A stretch of 64,000 nt of DNA from Streptomyces cyaneofuscatus. Its GTDB lineage: Bacteria > Actinomycetota > Actinomycetes > Streptomycetales > Streptomycetaceae. A model generated the notes under the pieces. That model was not told the origin of the DNA and did no database searches. It worked only from the letters and a program-made list of their open reading frames with translations. Positions 25,917 to 34,116 of this stretch are shown here, piece by piece (position 1 is the stretch's first letter; each line of letters starts with the position of its first letter). Location of the stretch: contig NZ_JOEM01000021.1 of NCBI RefSeq assembly GCF_000718135.1, forward strand, positions 62,001 to 126,000, read 5' to 3'. A program made the translations under genes and the position numbers.

Positions 25917-27122
25917 ATGCACGAGGACCACGGGCCCGTCCGCTACGGGCCGCCCGCCCCCGACCCCGGCCTCCCGGTCCTCCCCGAACTGGCCGCCGTC
26001 CTCGCCGCAGCGGCCGACCGCACCCGCCCCGAGCCGCCCGGCGGCGGCCGCACCCTGCGCGAGGCGGCCTGCGCCTACTGGGCCCGGCGCGGGCTGCACG
26101 GCGGGCCGGAGAACATCGTGGCCGCCCCCGGCGACCAGCCGCTCCTCCTCGCCCTGATCGCCGCTCACGGGGGCGACGTCCTCATGCCCCGCCCCAGCCC
26201 GGCCACCTGGATGCCGCAGGCCCGGCTGCTCGGCCGGCCCGCCTACCAGGTGCCGACGCCCGCCGAGTGCGGGGGAGTCCCCGACCCGTACGCCCTGCTG
26301 GAGACCGTGCGCCGGGTACGGGCCGAGGGCGGCCGGCCGAAACTGCTCGTGCTCTCCGTCGCCGACGACCCCACCGCCACCGTCGCCCCGCCCGAGCTGG
26401 TGCGGGAGGCCTGTGAGGCGGCGGTCGGCGAGGGCATGCACATCATCAGCGACGAGACCTGGCGCGACACCGTGCACCGGCCCCGCGACACCGTCCTGCT
26501 CAGCCCCGCCGAGATGTGCCCCGACGACGTCACCGTCATCAGCGACCTCTGCGGCGCCTTCACCCCCGCCGCCTGGCCGGTCGCCGTCGCCCGCTTCCCG
26601 GAGACCGCGCGAGGGGCCGTACGCCGGGCGCGCACGCTGGACATCCTGACCGCGCTGGGCGCCCTGGTCGCCGGCCCGCTCGCGCCCGCCGCCGCCCACG
26701 CCCTCGGTGAGCCGGAGGCCGTACGGGAGCGGATCCGGCAGGCCGCCGGGCTCCAGGCCCAGGTGGCCGCCGCCGCCCACCGGGCGGTCCTCTCCTCCGG
26801 CGCCCTGGCCCGGCCCCCGCAGGCGGGCCGCCACCTCTACGCCGACCTCGGCCCGCTCCGCTCCCGGCTGGCGGAGCTGGACGTCACGGACTCCATGGAG
26901 CTGGAGGAGTACCTCACCGACCGGCTCGGTGCCCCGACTCCGGGCGGCCACCGCTTCGGCGACGAGCTGGGAGCCCTGCGCGTACGGCTGGGAACCGGGC
27001 CGCTGCTGGGGGCGACGCCCGAGGAGCAGCGGGAGTCCCTCACGGCGGCGGAACCGCTGGCCCTGCCGCATGTGGAGCGGGCGCTGACCACGTTCGCGGC
27101 GGCCTTCGGCGAGCTGCGGTGA
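25917..27122 (+). CDS. Class I/II aminotransferase-fold protein lacking the PLP lysine
   Basis: A 401-residue fold-type I protein. The order of elements follows aspartate-aminotransferase relatives: an N-terminal substrate-domain segment, AAPGDQPLLLALI, a cofactor-domain segment LLVLSVADDPTATV, then IISDETWRD where active enzymes have DEiY. The Schiff-base region reads SDLCGAFTPAAWPVA at about 209-223, with no lysine where SxSK is expected. Lys142 is the only lysine in the whole protein and lies elsewhere. Normal PLP chemistry is therefore not possible. A regulatory or binding role is more likely. Confidence 0.8.
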   Translation: MHEDHGPVRYGPPAPDPGLPVLPELAAVLAAAADRTRPEPPGGGRTLREAACAYWARRGLHGGPENIVAAPGDQPLLLALIAAHGGDVLMPRPSPATWMPQARLLGRPAYQVPTPAECGGVPDPYALLETVRRVRAEGGRPKLLVLSVADDPTATVAPPELVREACEAAVGEGMHIISDETWRDTVHRPRDTVLLSPAEMCPDDVTVISDLCGAFTPAAWPVAVARFPETARGAVRRARTLDILTALGALVAGPLAPAAAHALGEPEAVRERIRQAAGLQAQVAAAAHRAVLSSGALARPPQAGRHLYADLGPLRSRLAELDVTDSMELEEYLTDRLGAPTPGGHRFGDELGALRVRLGTGPLLGATPEEQRESLTAAEPLALPHVERALTTFAAAFGELR

Positions 27123-27152
27123 GGTGGGCCGCCGGGGCCGCAGACGTGCCCC

Positions 27153-27803
27153 TCAGCCCGTCGCGTCGCCCGTCCCGTGGCCGAACCGTGCGCGCAGCCT
27201 CCGCCACACCGCCGGAGCCCCGCTGATCACCACGGTCAGCGCCACCGCCGCCACCACGCCCTGCCACGGCTCCGGGAAGAGCGAACCGCCCAGGATCCCG
27301 ATCAGCTGGTAGGTCGCCGCCCACGCCAGACACGCCGGCACATCGCCCCGGGCGAACGTCTTGAGCGGCATCTTCCCCAGCAGGCAGGCCAGCATCACCG
27401 GGATCCGCCCGGCCGGCACCAGCCGGGACAGGATCAGCACCGTCCCGCCGTGCTCCTCCAGCTTCTCCTGCGCCTGCGCGAGCCGCTCCGGCGCCGCCCG
27501 GCGGGTGAGCGCCTCCAGCCACTTCGACCCGTGCTCCGAGCGCACCCCCCGCTGCCCCAGCCAGTACAGGCAGACATCACCCAGGAACGCCGCCGCCGAC
27601 GCCACCGCGAACACGAACAGCAGCGAGAACGGCGAGGACTGGTGGAACGCCACCACCGCCGCCGAACTCACCAGCGCCCCCGTAGGAATCACCGGCACCA
27701 ACGACCCCAGCGCCACCAGGAGGAACAGCGTCGGATAGCCCACGGCCTGCTGGGTCGACTCGGTGGGCAGCGCCCCCACCACCGTTTCGAGCTCCGGGAT
27801 CAC
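27153..27803 (-). CDS. DedA family membrane protein
   Basis: A 216-residue integral membrane protein of the DedA/VTT superfamily, related to lipid scramblases and needed for envelope homeostasis. It has the glycine-rich SRLVPAGRIPVMLACLLGKM, matching the conserved F/SRxxPxxR motif, and four to five hydrophobic segments. The GTG start overlaps the stop of the metallo-hydrolase gene (GTGA), so the two are coupled. The transported lipid is not known. Confidence 0.85.
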   Translation of the reverse strand: MIPELETVVGALPTESTQQAVGYPTLFLLVALGSLVPVIPTGALVSSAAVVAFHQSSPFSLLFVFAVASAAAFLGDVCLYWLGQRGVRSEHGSKWLEALTRRAAPERLAQAQEKLEEHGGTVLILSRLVPAGRIPVMLACLLGKMPLKTFARGDVPACLAWAATYQLIGILGGSLFPEPWQGVVAAVALTVVISGAPAVWRRLRARFGHGTGDATG

Positions 27804-28582
27804 CGGGCGGCCTCCGGCCGGACCCGCTCGCCGTGCGACAGCAGGTGCACCGCCACCTCGGGCGCCCGGATGCCCGCCTGCCGGACGAACTCGTCGCCCG
27901 GCCCGTGGAACTCGTGCGGCCGCACCCCGTCCAGCCCGATCGGCCAGTACGTGCCGAAGTGCACCGGCACCGCCGAGCGCGGCTCCAGCAGGGTCAGTGC
28001 CTCGGCGGCGCGGGACGGGTCGAGGTGGCCGTGCCCGAGGTACGGGCCCCAGCCGCCCACCGGCAGCAGCGCCACATCCACCGCGCCCACCGCCTCCGCC
28101 ATCTCGTCGTAGAGCCCGGTGTCCCCGGCGAAGTACGTACGGGCCTCGCCCTCGACCACGTAACCGAGCGCGGGCACCTTGTGCGGCCCGACCGGCAGCC
28201 GCCGCCCGTCGTGGAGCGCCGGCACCGCCCGGACCCGCACCTCGCCGATCCGGACCGTCTCGCCCGCCCGCACCTCGGTGACGGTCAGCCGCCGCCTCCG
28301 GAGCAGCGTGCGCAGCCCGGGCACGGCCGCGACCGCGCCGCTCGGCACGACCAGCCGGGTGCCCTCGGCCAGCCGGGACAGCGACGGCAGATGCAGATGG
28401 TCGGAGTGCAGATGCGAGACCAGCACCACCTCGGCCAGCGCGGCCTGCGGCGGCGGCACCTCGCCCCGGCGGCGGCGCAGATGCGCGAAGCGCCGTACGA
28501 ACAGGGGGTCGGTCAGCACCCGTACCCCGGAGTCCTCGATCGTGCAGGTGGCATGACCCCACCAGGTGACCTCCACCGGCAC
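27800..28582 (-). CDS. Metallo-beta-lactamase-fold hydrolase (UlaG/NAPE-PLD-like)
   Basis: A 260-residue MBL-fold enzyme. The zinc motif is SHLHSDHLH (HxHxDH), with further ligands in ALHDGRR, FAGDTG (Asp) and PVHFGTYWP (His). The N-terminal TWWGHATCTIE is typical of the lactonase/NAPE-PLD-like branch. The enzyme would hydrolyse a phosphodiester or lactone. The start is GTG at 28582 with AGGAGG just upstream. It is coupled to the DedA gene, which hints at a membrane-lipid substrate (inference). Confidence 0.85.
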   Translation of the reverse strand: MPVEVTWWGHATCTIEDSGVRVLTDPLFVRRFAHLRRRRGEVPPPQAALAEVVLVSHLHSDHLHLPSLSRLAEGTRLVVPSGAVAAVPGLRTLLRRRRLTVTEVRAGETVRIGEVRVRAVPALHDGRRLPVGPHKVPALGYVVEGEARTYFAGDTGLYDEMAEAVGAVDVALLPVGGWGPYLGHGHLDPSRAAEALTLLEPRSAVPVHFGTYWPIGLDGVRPHEFHGPGDEFVRQAGIRAPEVAVHLLSHGERVRPEAAR

Positions 28583-28683
28583 GTCCCGCCTCCTCGCTCG
28601 GCCGCCGCTCGGCCTCCGTGACCCGCTGCCCCGGAGCGGCCCGCCCACACCCGTACGGGCTGGGCGCCGCCGGTACGAGCCTA

Positions 28684-28697
28684 TGCGCCCCGGGGCG
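28684..28697. promoter_or_regulatory. Perfect 14-bp palindrome in a divergent intergenic region
   Basis: GCGCCCCGGGGCGC is fully self-complementary with no loop, so it is more likely a protein site than a hairpin. It lies between the divergent metallo-hydrolase gene and the holin/phosphodiesterase gene (gap 28583-28798). Nothing else is evident in the gap. Confidence 0.35.
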
Positions 28698-28798
28698 CTC
28701 CCCACGACGGTCCCTGACCGGCCCGGACGCTGTGAAAGGCTGGGAGCGGGGCCCATGACGGACGGGGCCGCGGCACAGAAGGCGCGAGGTGGACCGGC

Positions 28799-31084
28799 GT
28801 GGACGAGCGGAGACGGCGTACGCCGGGGCGGCGTACGGCGCGATGGCGTACGGCGGGCGGCGCGCTGATGCGGGTCGTCGCGGTCTGGGCGGTCTCCACC
28901 CTCACCATGCTCGCGCTCGCCGGGATCCTGCCCGACTTCCAGCTCCAGTCCGACGACGGCGACACCATCACCCGTACCGCCTTCACGGCGGCCTGGGGCG
29001 CGGGCGCGTTCGGCCTGCTCTCCGCGCTGGTGTGGCCCGTCCTCGTCCGGGCCCTGCTCATCGTCCCCGCGCTCGTCATGGGCGCGCTGGTCTTCTTCCT
29101 CAACGGCTCGCTGCTGCTGATCGCGGTGCGCCTCATCCCGGACGGGCGCGGTGAGGCCGCCCCGGAGACCGCGGTCCTCGTCGCCGCCGTGATGTCCGCC
29201 GTCGCCTCCGCCACCTCCACCGCGCTCGCCGTCCGCGACGACGAGGCCTACCGCCGCAGGCTCTCCCGCCTCGCCGACCGGCGCCGCCGGCGCGGCTCCC
29301 CGGACATCGTGGGACCCGACCGCGACGCACCGCCCGGCACGCTCTTCCTCCAGCTCGACGGCGTCGGCCACGACGTCCTGGTGAAGGCGGCCGCCGACGG
29401 GCACATGCCGACCGTCGCCGGCTGGCTCGCCGACTCCTCCGGACACCGCCTCACCCCCTGGCGCACCGACTGGTCCAGCCAGACCGGCGCCAGCCAGCTC
29501 GCCATCCTGCACGGCTCCAACCACGACATCCCCGCCTTCCGCTGGTACGAGAAGGAGACCGGCACCGTCATGGTCTCCAGCCGCCCCGCCAGCGCCCTGG
29601 AGATGCAGCGCCGCGCCATCGCCCGCACCCGGGACGGCGGCCTGCTCACCATCGACGGCGCGAGCCGCGGCAACCTCTTCAGCGGCGGCGCCGGACAGCT
29701 CGCCCTGGTCCTGTCCATGGCCGCCCGGCGCGGCAAGGGCCGCCGCTCCCGCTCCGGGTACTTCGCCTACTTCTCCGACCCGGCCAACGCCGTCCGCACC
29801 GCCCTCTCGTTCGCCGCCGAGGTCGGCCGCGAGATCGGCCAGTCGACCCGGGCCCGCGCCCGCAAGGACACCCCCCGGGTCAAGCGCGGCGGCCTCTACC
29901 CCTTCATCCGGGCTTTCGCCACCGTCGTCGAGCGCGATGTCGTCGTCTCCGCCGTCCTCGGCGACATGTTCGCCGGACGCACCGCCGTCTACGCCGACCT
30001 GGTCGCCTACGACGAGGTCGCCCACCACTCCGGACCGCACAGCCGCGACGCCGAGAAGGTCCTCCAGCGCCTCGACCGCTCGCTCGCCCTCATCGCGAAG
30101 ATCGCCGACCACACCCCGCGTACGTACCGGATCGTGCTCCTCTCCGACCACGGCCAGAGCCCCGGCGAGACGTTCGCCGGGAGGTACGGGCTGACGCTCA
30201 AGGACCTGGTCCGGGCGGGCTGCGGGCTCCCCGTGCCACGCCGGGCGCGCGGCACGCACAGCGCGTCCGAGGCACGCGACGCGGTCCGGATCGCCCTGCA
30301 CCGCCCGCCCGTCGCGGTGGAACCGGAGGCGGAGCAGGCGGCCAAGCGCTCCGAACCGATCGTGCTGGCCTCCGGCAACCTCGGCCTGATCTCCTTCCCC
30401 GACCTGGAGGGGCGCGCCTCGCGCGAGCAGATCGACCGCCGCAACCCGGCGCTGCTCTCCACGCTCGCCAACCATCCCGGGATCGGCTTCCTCCTCGTCC
30501 GCAGCGAGGAGCACGGCTCGGTGGTGATGGGGCCGGGCGGGACCGAGGTCCCCGTCGCCGAACTGGCCGACGGCGAGGGCCCGCTCGCCGTCTTCGGCAC
30601 CGGCGCGGCCGCCGCCGTACGGCGCACCGACACCTTCCCGCACGTCGCCGACATCATGGTCAACTCCATGTACGACCCCGAGACCGGCACCGTGCACGCC
30701 TTCGAGGAGCAGATCGGCTCGCACGGCGGTCTCGGCGGCGAGCAGTCCCGGCCGTTCCTGCTCTGGCCGCGCGGCATGACGGACCCGCTGGACATCGTGG
30801 CCGCCGAGGCGGCGGAGGGCGCGCCGGCACCGCCGGGCGGCGGGCTGGTGGGCGCCGAGACGGTGCACCGGGTGCTGAACCGCTGGCTGCTGGAGTTCTC
30901 CGGGCCCCAGGTGCCGGTGAGCACGGAGGGCTTCACGGGGGCCGTGCGGGCGGACGAGCCGTTCCCGGCGGAAGGCCCGGTGGAGGGGGTTGCCGACGGT
31001 CAGGGGCGGGCCGCTGTCCCGGCTCCGGACGCGCGGACCGCGCCGGTGCTCCGCGAGATCCCGCTGCCGGAGACCCCGGGCTGA
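28799..31084 (+). CDS. Phage-holin-like membrane domain fused to alkaline-phosphatase/type I phosphodiesterase domain
   Basis: A 761-residue protein. Residues about 24-145 hold four transmembrane helices like holin family DUF proteins. The rest is an alkaline-phosphatase superfamily domain: metal Asp D187 (LQLDGVG), the probable nucleophile T229 (SSQTGAS), then DEVAHHSG and LLSDHGQS, which carry the second set of Asp/His metal ligands. It probably cleaves a phosphodiester or phosphoglycerol at the membrane. The fusion is widespread in Streptomyces without a known substrate. The start is GTG at 28799 with GAGGTGG upstream. Confidence 0.83.
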   Translation: MDERRRRTPGRRTARWRTAGGALMRVVAVWAVSTLTMLALAGILPDFQLQSDDGDTITRTAFTAAWGAGAFGLLSALVWPVLVRALLIVPALVMGALVFFLNGSLLLIAVRLIPDGRGEAAPETAVLVAAVMSAVASATSTALAVRDDEAYRRRLSRLADRRRRRGSPDIVGPDRDAPPGTLFLQLDGVGHDVLVKAAADGHMPTVAGWLADSSGHRLTPWRTDWSSQTGASQLAILHGSNHDIPAFRWYEKETGTVMVSSRPASALEMQRRAIARTRDGGLLTIDGASRGNLFSGGAGQLALVLSMAARRGKGRRSRSGYFAYFSDPANAVRTALSFAAEVGREIGQSTRARARKDTPRVKRGGLYPFIRAFATVVERDVVVSAVLGDMFAGRTAVYADLVAYDEVAHHSGPHSRDAEKVLQRLDRSLALIAKIADHTPRTYRIVLLSDHGQSPGETFAGRYGLTLKDLVRAGCGLPVPRRARGTHSASEARDAVRIALHRPPVAVEPEAEQAAKRSEPIVLASGNLGLISFPDLEGRASREQIDRRNPALLSTLANHPGIGFLLVRSEEHGSVVMGPGGTEVPVAELADGEGPLAVFGTGAAAAVRRTDTFPHVADIMVNSMYDPETGTVHAFEEQIGSHGGLGGEQSRPFLLWPRGMTDPLDIVAAEAAEGAPAPPGGGLVGAETVHRVLNRWLLEFSGPQVPVSTEGFTGAVRADEPFPAEGPVEGVADGQGRAAVPAPDARTAPVLREIPLPETPG

Positions 31085-31119
31085 GCGGGCGGCCCTGGGC
31101 CGGGCGGGCGCCCTCGGGG

Positions 31120-32169
31120 TCAGGCCGACTGCCGCCGTACCAGGGTGGGCGGGAAGACCATGGAGGGCGACGGGCCGCCCGGGCCGCCGATCTGCTTCAG
31201 CAGCAGCCGGGCCATCTCCGCCGCCATCTCCTCCACCGGCTGCCGCACGGTGGTGAGCGGCGGATCGCAGGCGGCCGCCGCGCTGCTGTCGTCGAAACCG
31301 ACCACCGCCACATCGGACGGCACGTCACGCCCGGCCCGCTGCAACACCGGGAGCGCGCCCAGCGCCATCAGGTCCGAGGCGATGAACACCCCGTCCAGAC
31401 CGGGCTGTTCCGCCAGCAGCCGACGCATCGCCGCCGCACCGCCCAGATGCGTGAAGTCCCCCTCGGCGCAGGCCACATCCTCGATGCCGTGCGCGGCGAG
31501 GGCAGCCAGGAACCCGGCCAGGCGCACCTGCCCCGCCGGCCTGTCCTGCGGACCGGAGATGGTCCCGATACGGCGCCGCCCCAGCGCGGCCAGATGGTCG
31601 GCCGCGAGCCGCGCCCCGGCCTGCTGGTCGACCTCCACATAGGCCAGCGACGACGGACCCGGGGGACGGCCGGCGAGAACGGCGGGCAGCCGGGTCTCCT
31701 GGAGCAGATGGGGCAGCGGGTCGTCCGCGTGCGAGGTGACCAGGACGACGCCGTCGACATGGCCGTGGCGCAGGTAGGAGAGCAGCTGGGTCCGGGACGC
31801 CGCGTCGTCCGCCAGCATCAGCACCATCTGGATGCCCGCCGGACGCAGCACTTCGAGGAGACCGCTGACGACCCGGCCGAAGTAGGGGTCGGAGAACATC
31901 CGGCCGGCGAACGGCTCGGAGTCCGGCCGCCGTTCCCGCTCCGAGATTACTAGGGCCACTGAGTCGGTGCGCCGGGTCACCAGCGAGCGCGCCGCCCGGT
32001 TGGGCACGTACCCGGTCGTCGCCACCGCCTCCTCGACCACGGTGCGCAGGGCGGGGTCCACCGTGGTGGCTCCGTTGATCACCCGCGACACGGTGGCCCG
32101 TGAGACACCGGCCACGGCCGCCACGTCCTCCAAGGTCGGGCGTACGGGCGGCTCCACTTCGGCTGTCAT
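31120..32169 (-). CDS. LacI family transcriptional regulator
   Basis: A 349-residue repressor. The N-terminal HTH (TLEDVAAVAGVSRATVSRVING, about 12-33) is followed by the hinge helix region YVPNRAARSLV and a periplasmic-binding-protein-like ligand domain (VALVISE, VDGVVLVTS, GFDDSSAA). It belongs to the sugar-responsive branch. A CebR-like box (32227-32240) lies 58 bases upstream of its start, inside the end of the next gene, and two more lie before the DUF1996 gene. Autoregulation and control of those secreted proteins are inferred. Confidence 0.9.
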   Translation of the reverse strand: MTAEVEPPVRPTLEDVAAVAGVSRATVSRVINGATTVDPALRTVVEEAVATTGYVPNRAARSLVTRRTDSVALVISERERRPDSEPFAGRMFSDPYFGRVVSGLLEVLRPAGIQMVLMLADDAASRTQLLSYLRHGHVDGVVLVTSHADDPLPHLLQETRLPAVLAGRPPGPSSLAYVEVDQQAGARLAADHLAALGRRRIGTISGPQDRPAGQVRLAGFLAALAAHGIEDVACAEGDFTHLGGAAAMRRLLAEQPGLDGVFIASDLMALGALPVLQRAGRDVPSDVAVVGFDDSSAAAACDPPLTTVRQPVEEMAAEMARLLLKQIGGPGGPSPSMVFPPTLVRRQSA

Positions 32170-32202
32170 GCAGCCCTTTATACCCGCAGCCCAGGGCGCC
32201 GG

Positions 32203-32838
32203 TCAGCCGAGGGCCCGGGTAGCTCCCGGGAGCGCTTCCAGCTCGGTGAGCGCGGCCTCGCGCGCGGTGACGAGGGCGGCGGCCAGCCGCTTCGCGTCGG
32301 CTCTGGCACCCGCGGTGATCTCGGACCGGGACACCTGGGCGGAGTGGCGCAGATGGTCGCGGATCCGGGTCAGGAAGAGCCGGTCGAACGCCGCCCCCTC
32401 GGCCGCTTTCGCCGCCGCGAGGTCGCTCCCGGTCACCATGCCGGGCATGGCGTGGCCCGCGTGCACATCGGTACGGGGAAGCCCCATCCGGGTCAGCAGG
32501 GGCCGCAAGCGGCCGAGTTCGGCTTCCTGGTCACTGCGCAGCCGGGTCGCGAAAGCCCGCACCCGGGGTTCGGTGGCCCGGTCGGCGGCGAGGGTGAGCA
32601 GGGCCACCGCTTTCTCGTTCATCGGGGTCATCAACTGGACCCAGGCGGCGTCGGTGGGGGTGCCCGAGGCGGAGGGGGCGGGGGCGGGCGCGGAGTTCCG
32701 TACGGCGGAGGGGCGGGGCGCGGGCTCCGTCGCGGTGGAGCAGCCGGCCGATGCGGTGAGGGCGAGCAGGGCCGGCACGGCCAGCAGGGCCGACAGGGCC
32801 GGCGCGGCGGGGGACCTGGAGGGGGTGGAACGCGTCAT
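32203..32838 (-). CDS. DUF305-like lipoprotein with degenerate histidines
   Basis: A 211-residue lipoprotein. The signal ends with the lipobox ASAGC (Cys33), and a Pro/Ala-rich spacer follows. The mature domain matches the DUF305 ferritin-like layout (WVQLMTPMNEKAVALLTLA, HAGHAMPGM, AAKAAEGAAFDRLFLTRIRDH). The paired histidines of typical members (PHH... and EHH...) are replaced by PMN and DHL. Metal binding may be lost or limited to the HAGHAMPGM stretch. It follows the DUF1996 gene by 83 bp, same strand, and is likely cotranscribed. Confidence 0.75.
   Translation of the reverse strand: MTRSTPSRSPAAPALSALLAVPALLALTASAGCSTATEPAPRPSAVRNSAPAPAPSASGTPTDAAWVQLMTPMNEKAVALLTLAADRATEPRVRAFATRLRSDQEAELGRLRPLLTRMGLPRTDVHAGHAMPGMVTGSDLAAAKAAEGAAFDRLFLTRIRDHLRHSAQVSRSEITAGARADAKRLAAALVTAREAALTELEALPGATRALG
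32227..32240 (-). promoter_or_regulatory. CebR-like operator upstream of the LacI gene
   Basis: CGGGAGCGCTTCCA matches 12 of 14 bases of the CebR box TGGGAGCGCTCCCA (consensus from memory). It lies in the 3' end of the DUF305-like gene, 58 bases upstream of the LacI start, a usual place for an autoregulatory site. Confidence 0.5.
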
Positions 32839-32921
32839 GGGGTGTCCTGGACCGGGCGGAGGGCGCCGCCCCGGAGCCTGGGCCCCGGGGCGGACACCGG
32901 TGGTGGGGGGGTGACGTCGGA

Positions 32922-33860
32922 TCAGGGGGTGCCGTCGAAGCCGCACTTCACGATGGCGTTGATGCAGTCACGTACGCGCTGCGCCAGCTCCTCCTCCGGC
33001 CATACGTTGAAGAAGTCGCCGTGCATCGTGTAGCCGGGGCCCGACGCCAGCCGGAAGCGGGCCGGGTCGCCGCTGACCGGATAGCGCAGCACCTGGCGGA
33101 GCTTGGGCACCGGCACCGGGTGGGTCGACGGGCAGGCGCCGGCCACCGGGTAGGACATGTGGCTCTTGTGGTCGGCGGAGTCGAGGTCCTTGCCGTTCCA
33201 GCACTGCGGGAAGTCCAGGTAGGACTCCAGCATCGTGCCGGCCGGACAGTTCACGAAGTCCTGCGAGGGGTTGACGTGACCGGCGTGCAGGCACGACCAG
33301 CGGGCGATGGTGTTGTCCTGCGGTCCGGTCGCCTTCGCGTTGCCCGCCACGATGCGCAGGCCCTTGGGGAAGGGCTGGATCTGCCGGATGACGTCGTCGC
33401 GGACGCCTTCTCCCAGGTAGTAGAAGGTGGTCCCGGTGGGCTCCACCTCCCGGTCGCCGTCGTACAGGGTGGGCACCCAGTACGAGGAGAGGTCGGTGTC
33501 GGGCGAGCAGGTGGTCCGTCCCTTCTCCAGCGACGCCAGGTCCGAGTTGCCGTTGGTGGTGTCGTTGCCGAAGAAGCTGTGCATGTGGGAGGCGCCGGGC
33601 AGACCCGGGAAGACGATCGGGTCGTCGGGGGCCCGGTGGGTGTAGGGGCACTCGGCCAGGAACTCGGCCACCCGCACCACATCGGCGGCGGCCCGGGGAG
33701 CGACCTCGGCTGCGGCGCGGTCGGCCGCGGCGTTGCCGACGTTGGCCTGGACGAGGGAGACGGCGAGGGCCGCGGCGGCCAGCCCGGCGACTCGGTAGTG
33801 CCAGGACCGGGGGGAGCGTTGGCGGCGGTGTTCGCTGCTGTTTCGGTTACGGAAGAGCAC
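32922..33860 (-). CDS. Secreted DUF1996 domain protein
   Basis: A 312-residue exported protein. A basic N-terminus and hydrophobic stretch (VAGLAAAALAVSLVQANVG) form the signal. The DUF1996 domain follows: CPYTHRAPDDPIVFPG, SHMHSFFGN, SYWVPTLYDG, then the Cys/His-rich block around CWNGKDLDSADHKSHMSYP and the ending MHGDFFNVW. The regular Cys pairs suggest disulfides. In fungi and actinomycetes the domain is often attached to carbohydrate-binding modules. Catalysis is not established. The start is GTG at 33860 after CAGGAG. Its promoter carries a CebR-like box over the transcription start region. Confidence 0.85.
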   Translation of the reverse strand: MLFRNRNSSEHRRQRSPRSWHYRVAGLAAAALAVSLVQANVGNAAADRAAAEVAPRAAADVVRVAEFLAECPYTHRAPDDPIVFPGLPGASHMHSFFGNDTTNGNSDLASLEKGRTTCSPDTDLSSYWVPTLYDGDREVEPTGTTFYYLGEGVRDDVIRQIQPFPKGLRIVAGNAKATGPQDNTIARWSCLHAGHVNPSQDFVNCPAGTMLESYLDFPQCWNGKDLDSADHKSHMSYPVAGACPSTHPVPVPKLRQVLRYPVSGDPARFRLASGPGYTMHGDFFNVWPEEELAQRVRDCINAIVKCGFDGTP

Positions 33861-33905
33861 GGCACTCCTGTTCGGAAGTGGGGGGAGATTCCTTGATCAT
33901 GAGCT

Positions 33906-33956
33906 AGGGAGCGCTCTCTCGTGGGGGAACGTAAGAGTGCCACCTGTGCATGTCAA
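33906..33956 (-). promoter_or_regulatory. DUF1996 promoter with CebR-like operator
   Basis: On the minus strand TTGACA (33951-33956) is 17 bases before TACGTT (33928-33933), a good vegetative promoter. The box AGGGAGCGCTCTCT (33906-33919) lies 8-21 bases after the -10, so it covers the transcription start and the early transcript. It matches 11 of 14 bases of the CebR box. This is the classic position for LacI-type repression. Confidence 0.6.
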
Positions 33957-34014
33957 GAGATCGCACAAGCACTGCAACAAGCGCTGATACGAGGCTACTT
34001 GAAGGCTTCTGGGC

Positions 34015-34030
34015 GGGAGAGCGCTCTCCC
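34015..34030. promoter_or_regulatory. Perfect 16-bp LacI-type palindrome
   Basis: GGGAGAGCGCTCTCCC is fully self-complementary and shares the GAGCGCTC core of LacI operators. It lies between the divergent DUF1996 and DNA-ligase genes, 155 bases from the former start and 87 from the latter. It could serve looping repression with the box at 33906 or affect the ligase gene. Confidence 0.5.
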
Positions 34031-34116
34031 TCGGATCCCTCGGAACCTGCCGCTCGCGCTGTCACGGGGAGGCGCTACCAAGGGCGTTGTCAGTGGTGGG
34101 CGGCAGGATGGTCACC

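Noticed and set aside
28566-28868. Possible 100-codon gene before the holin/phosphodiesterase gene
   Set aside because: The translation is Arg/Gly-rich, overlaps the 5' ends of two well-supported divergent genes, and has no RBS.
27800-30868. Open frame of about 1020 codons on the minus strand
   Set aside because: Only its last 260 codons are a real gene (MBL hydrolase, start GTG 28582 with AGGAGG). The rest is antisense to the holin/phosphodiesterase gene.
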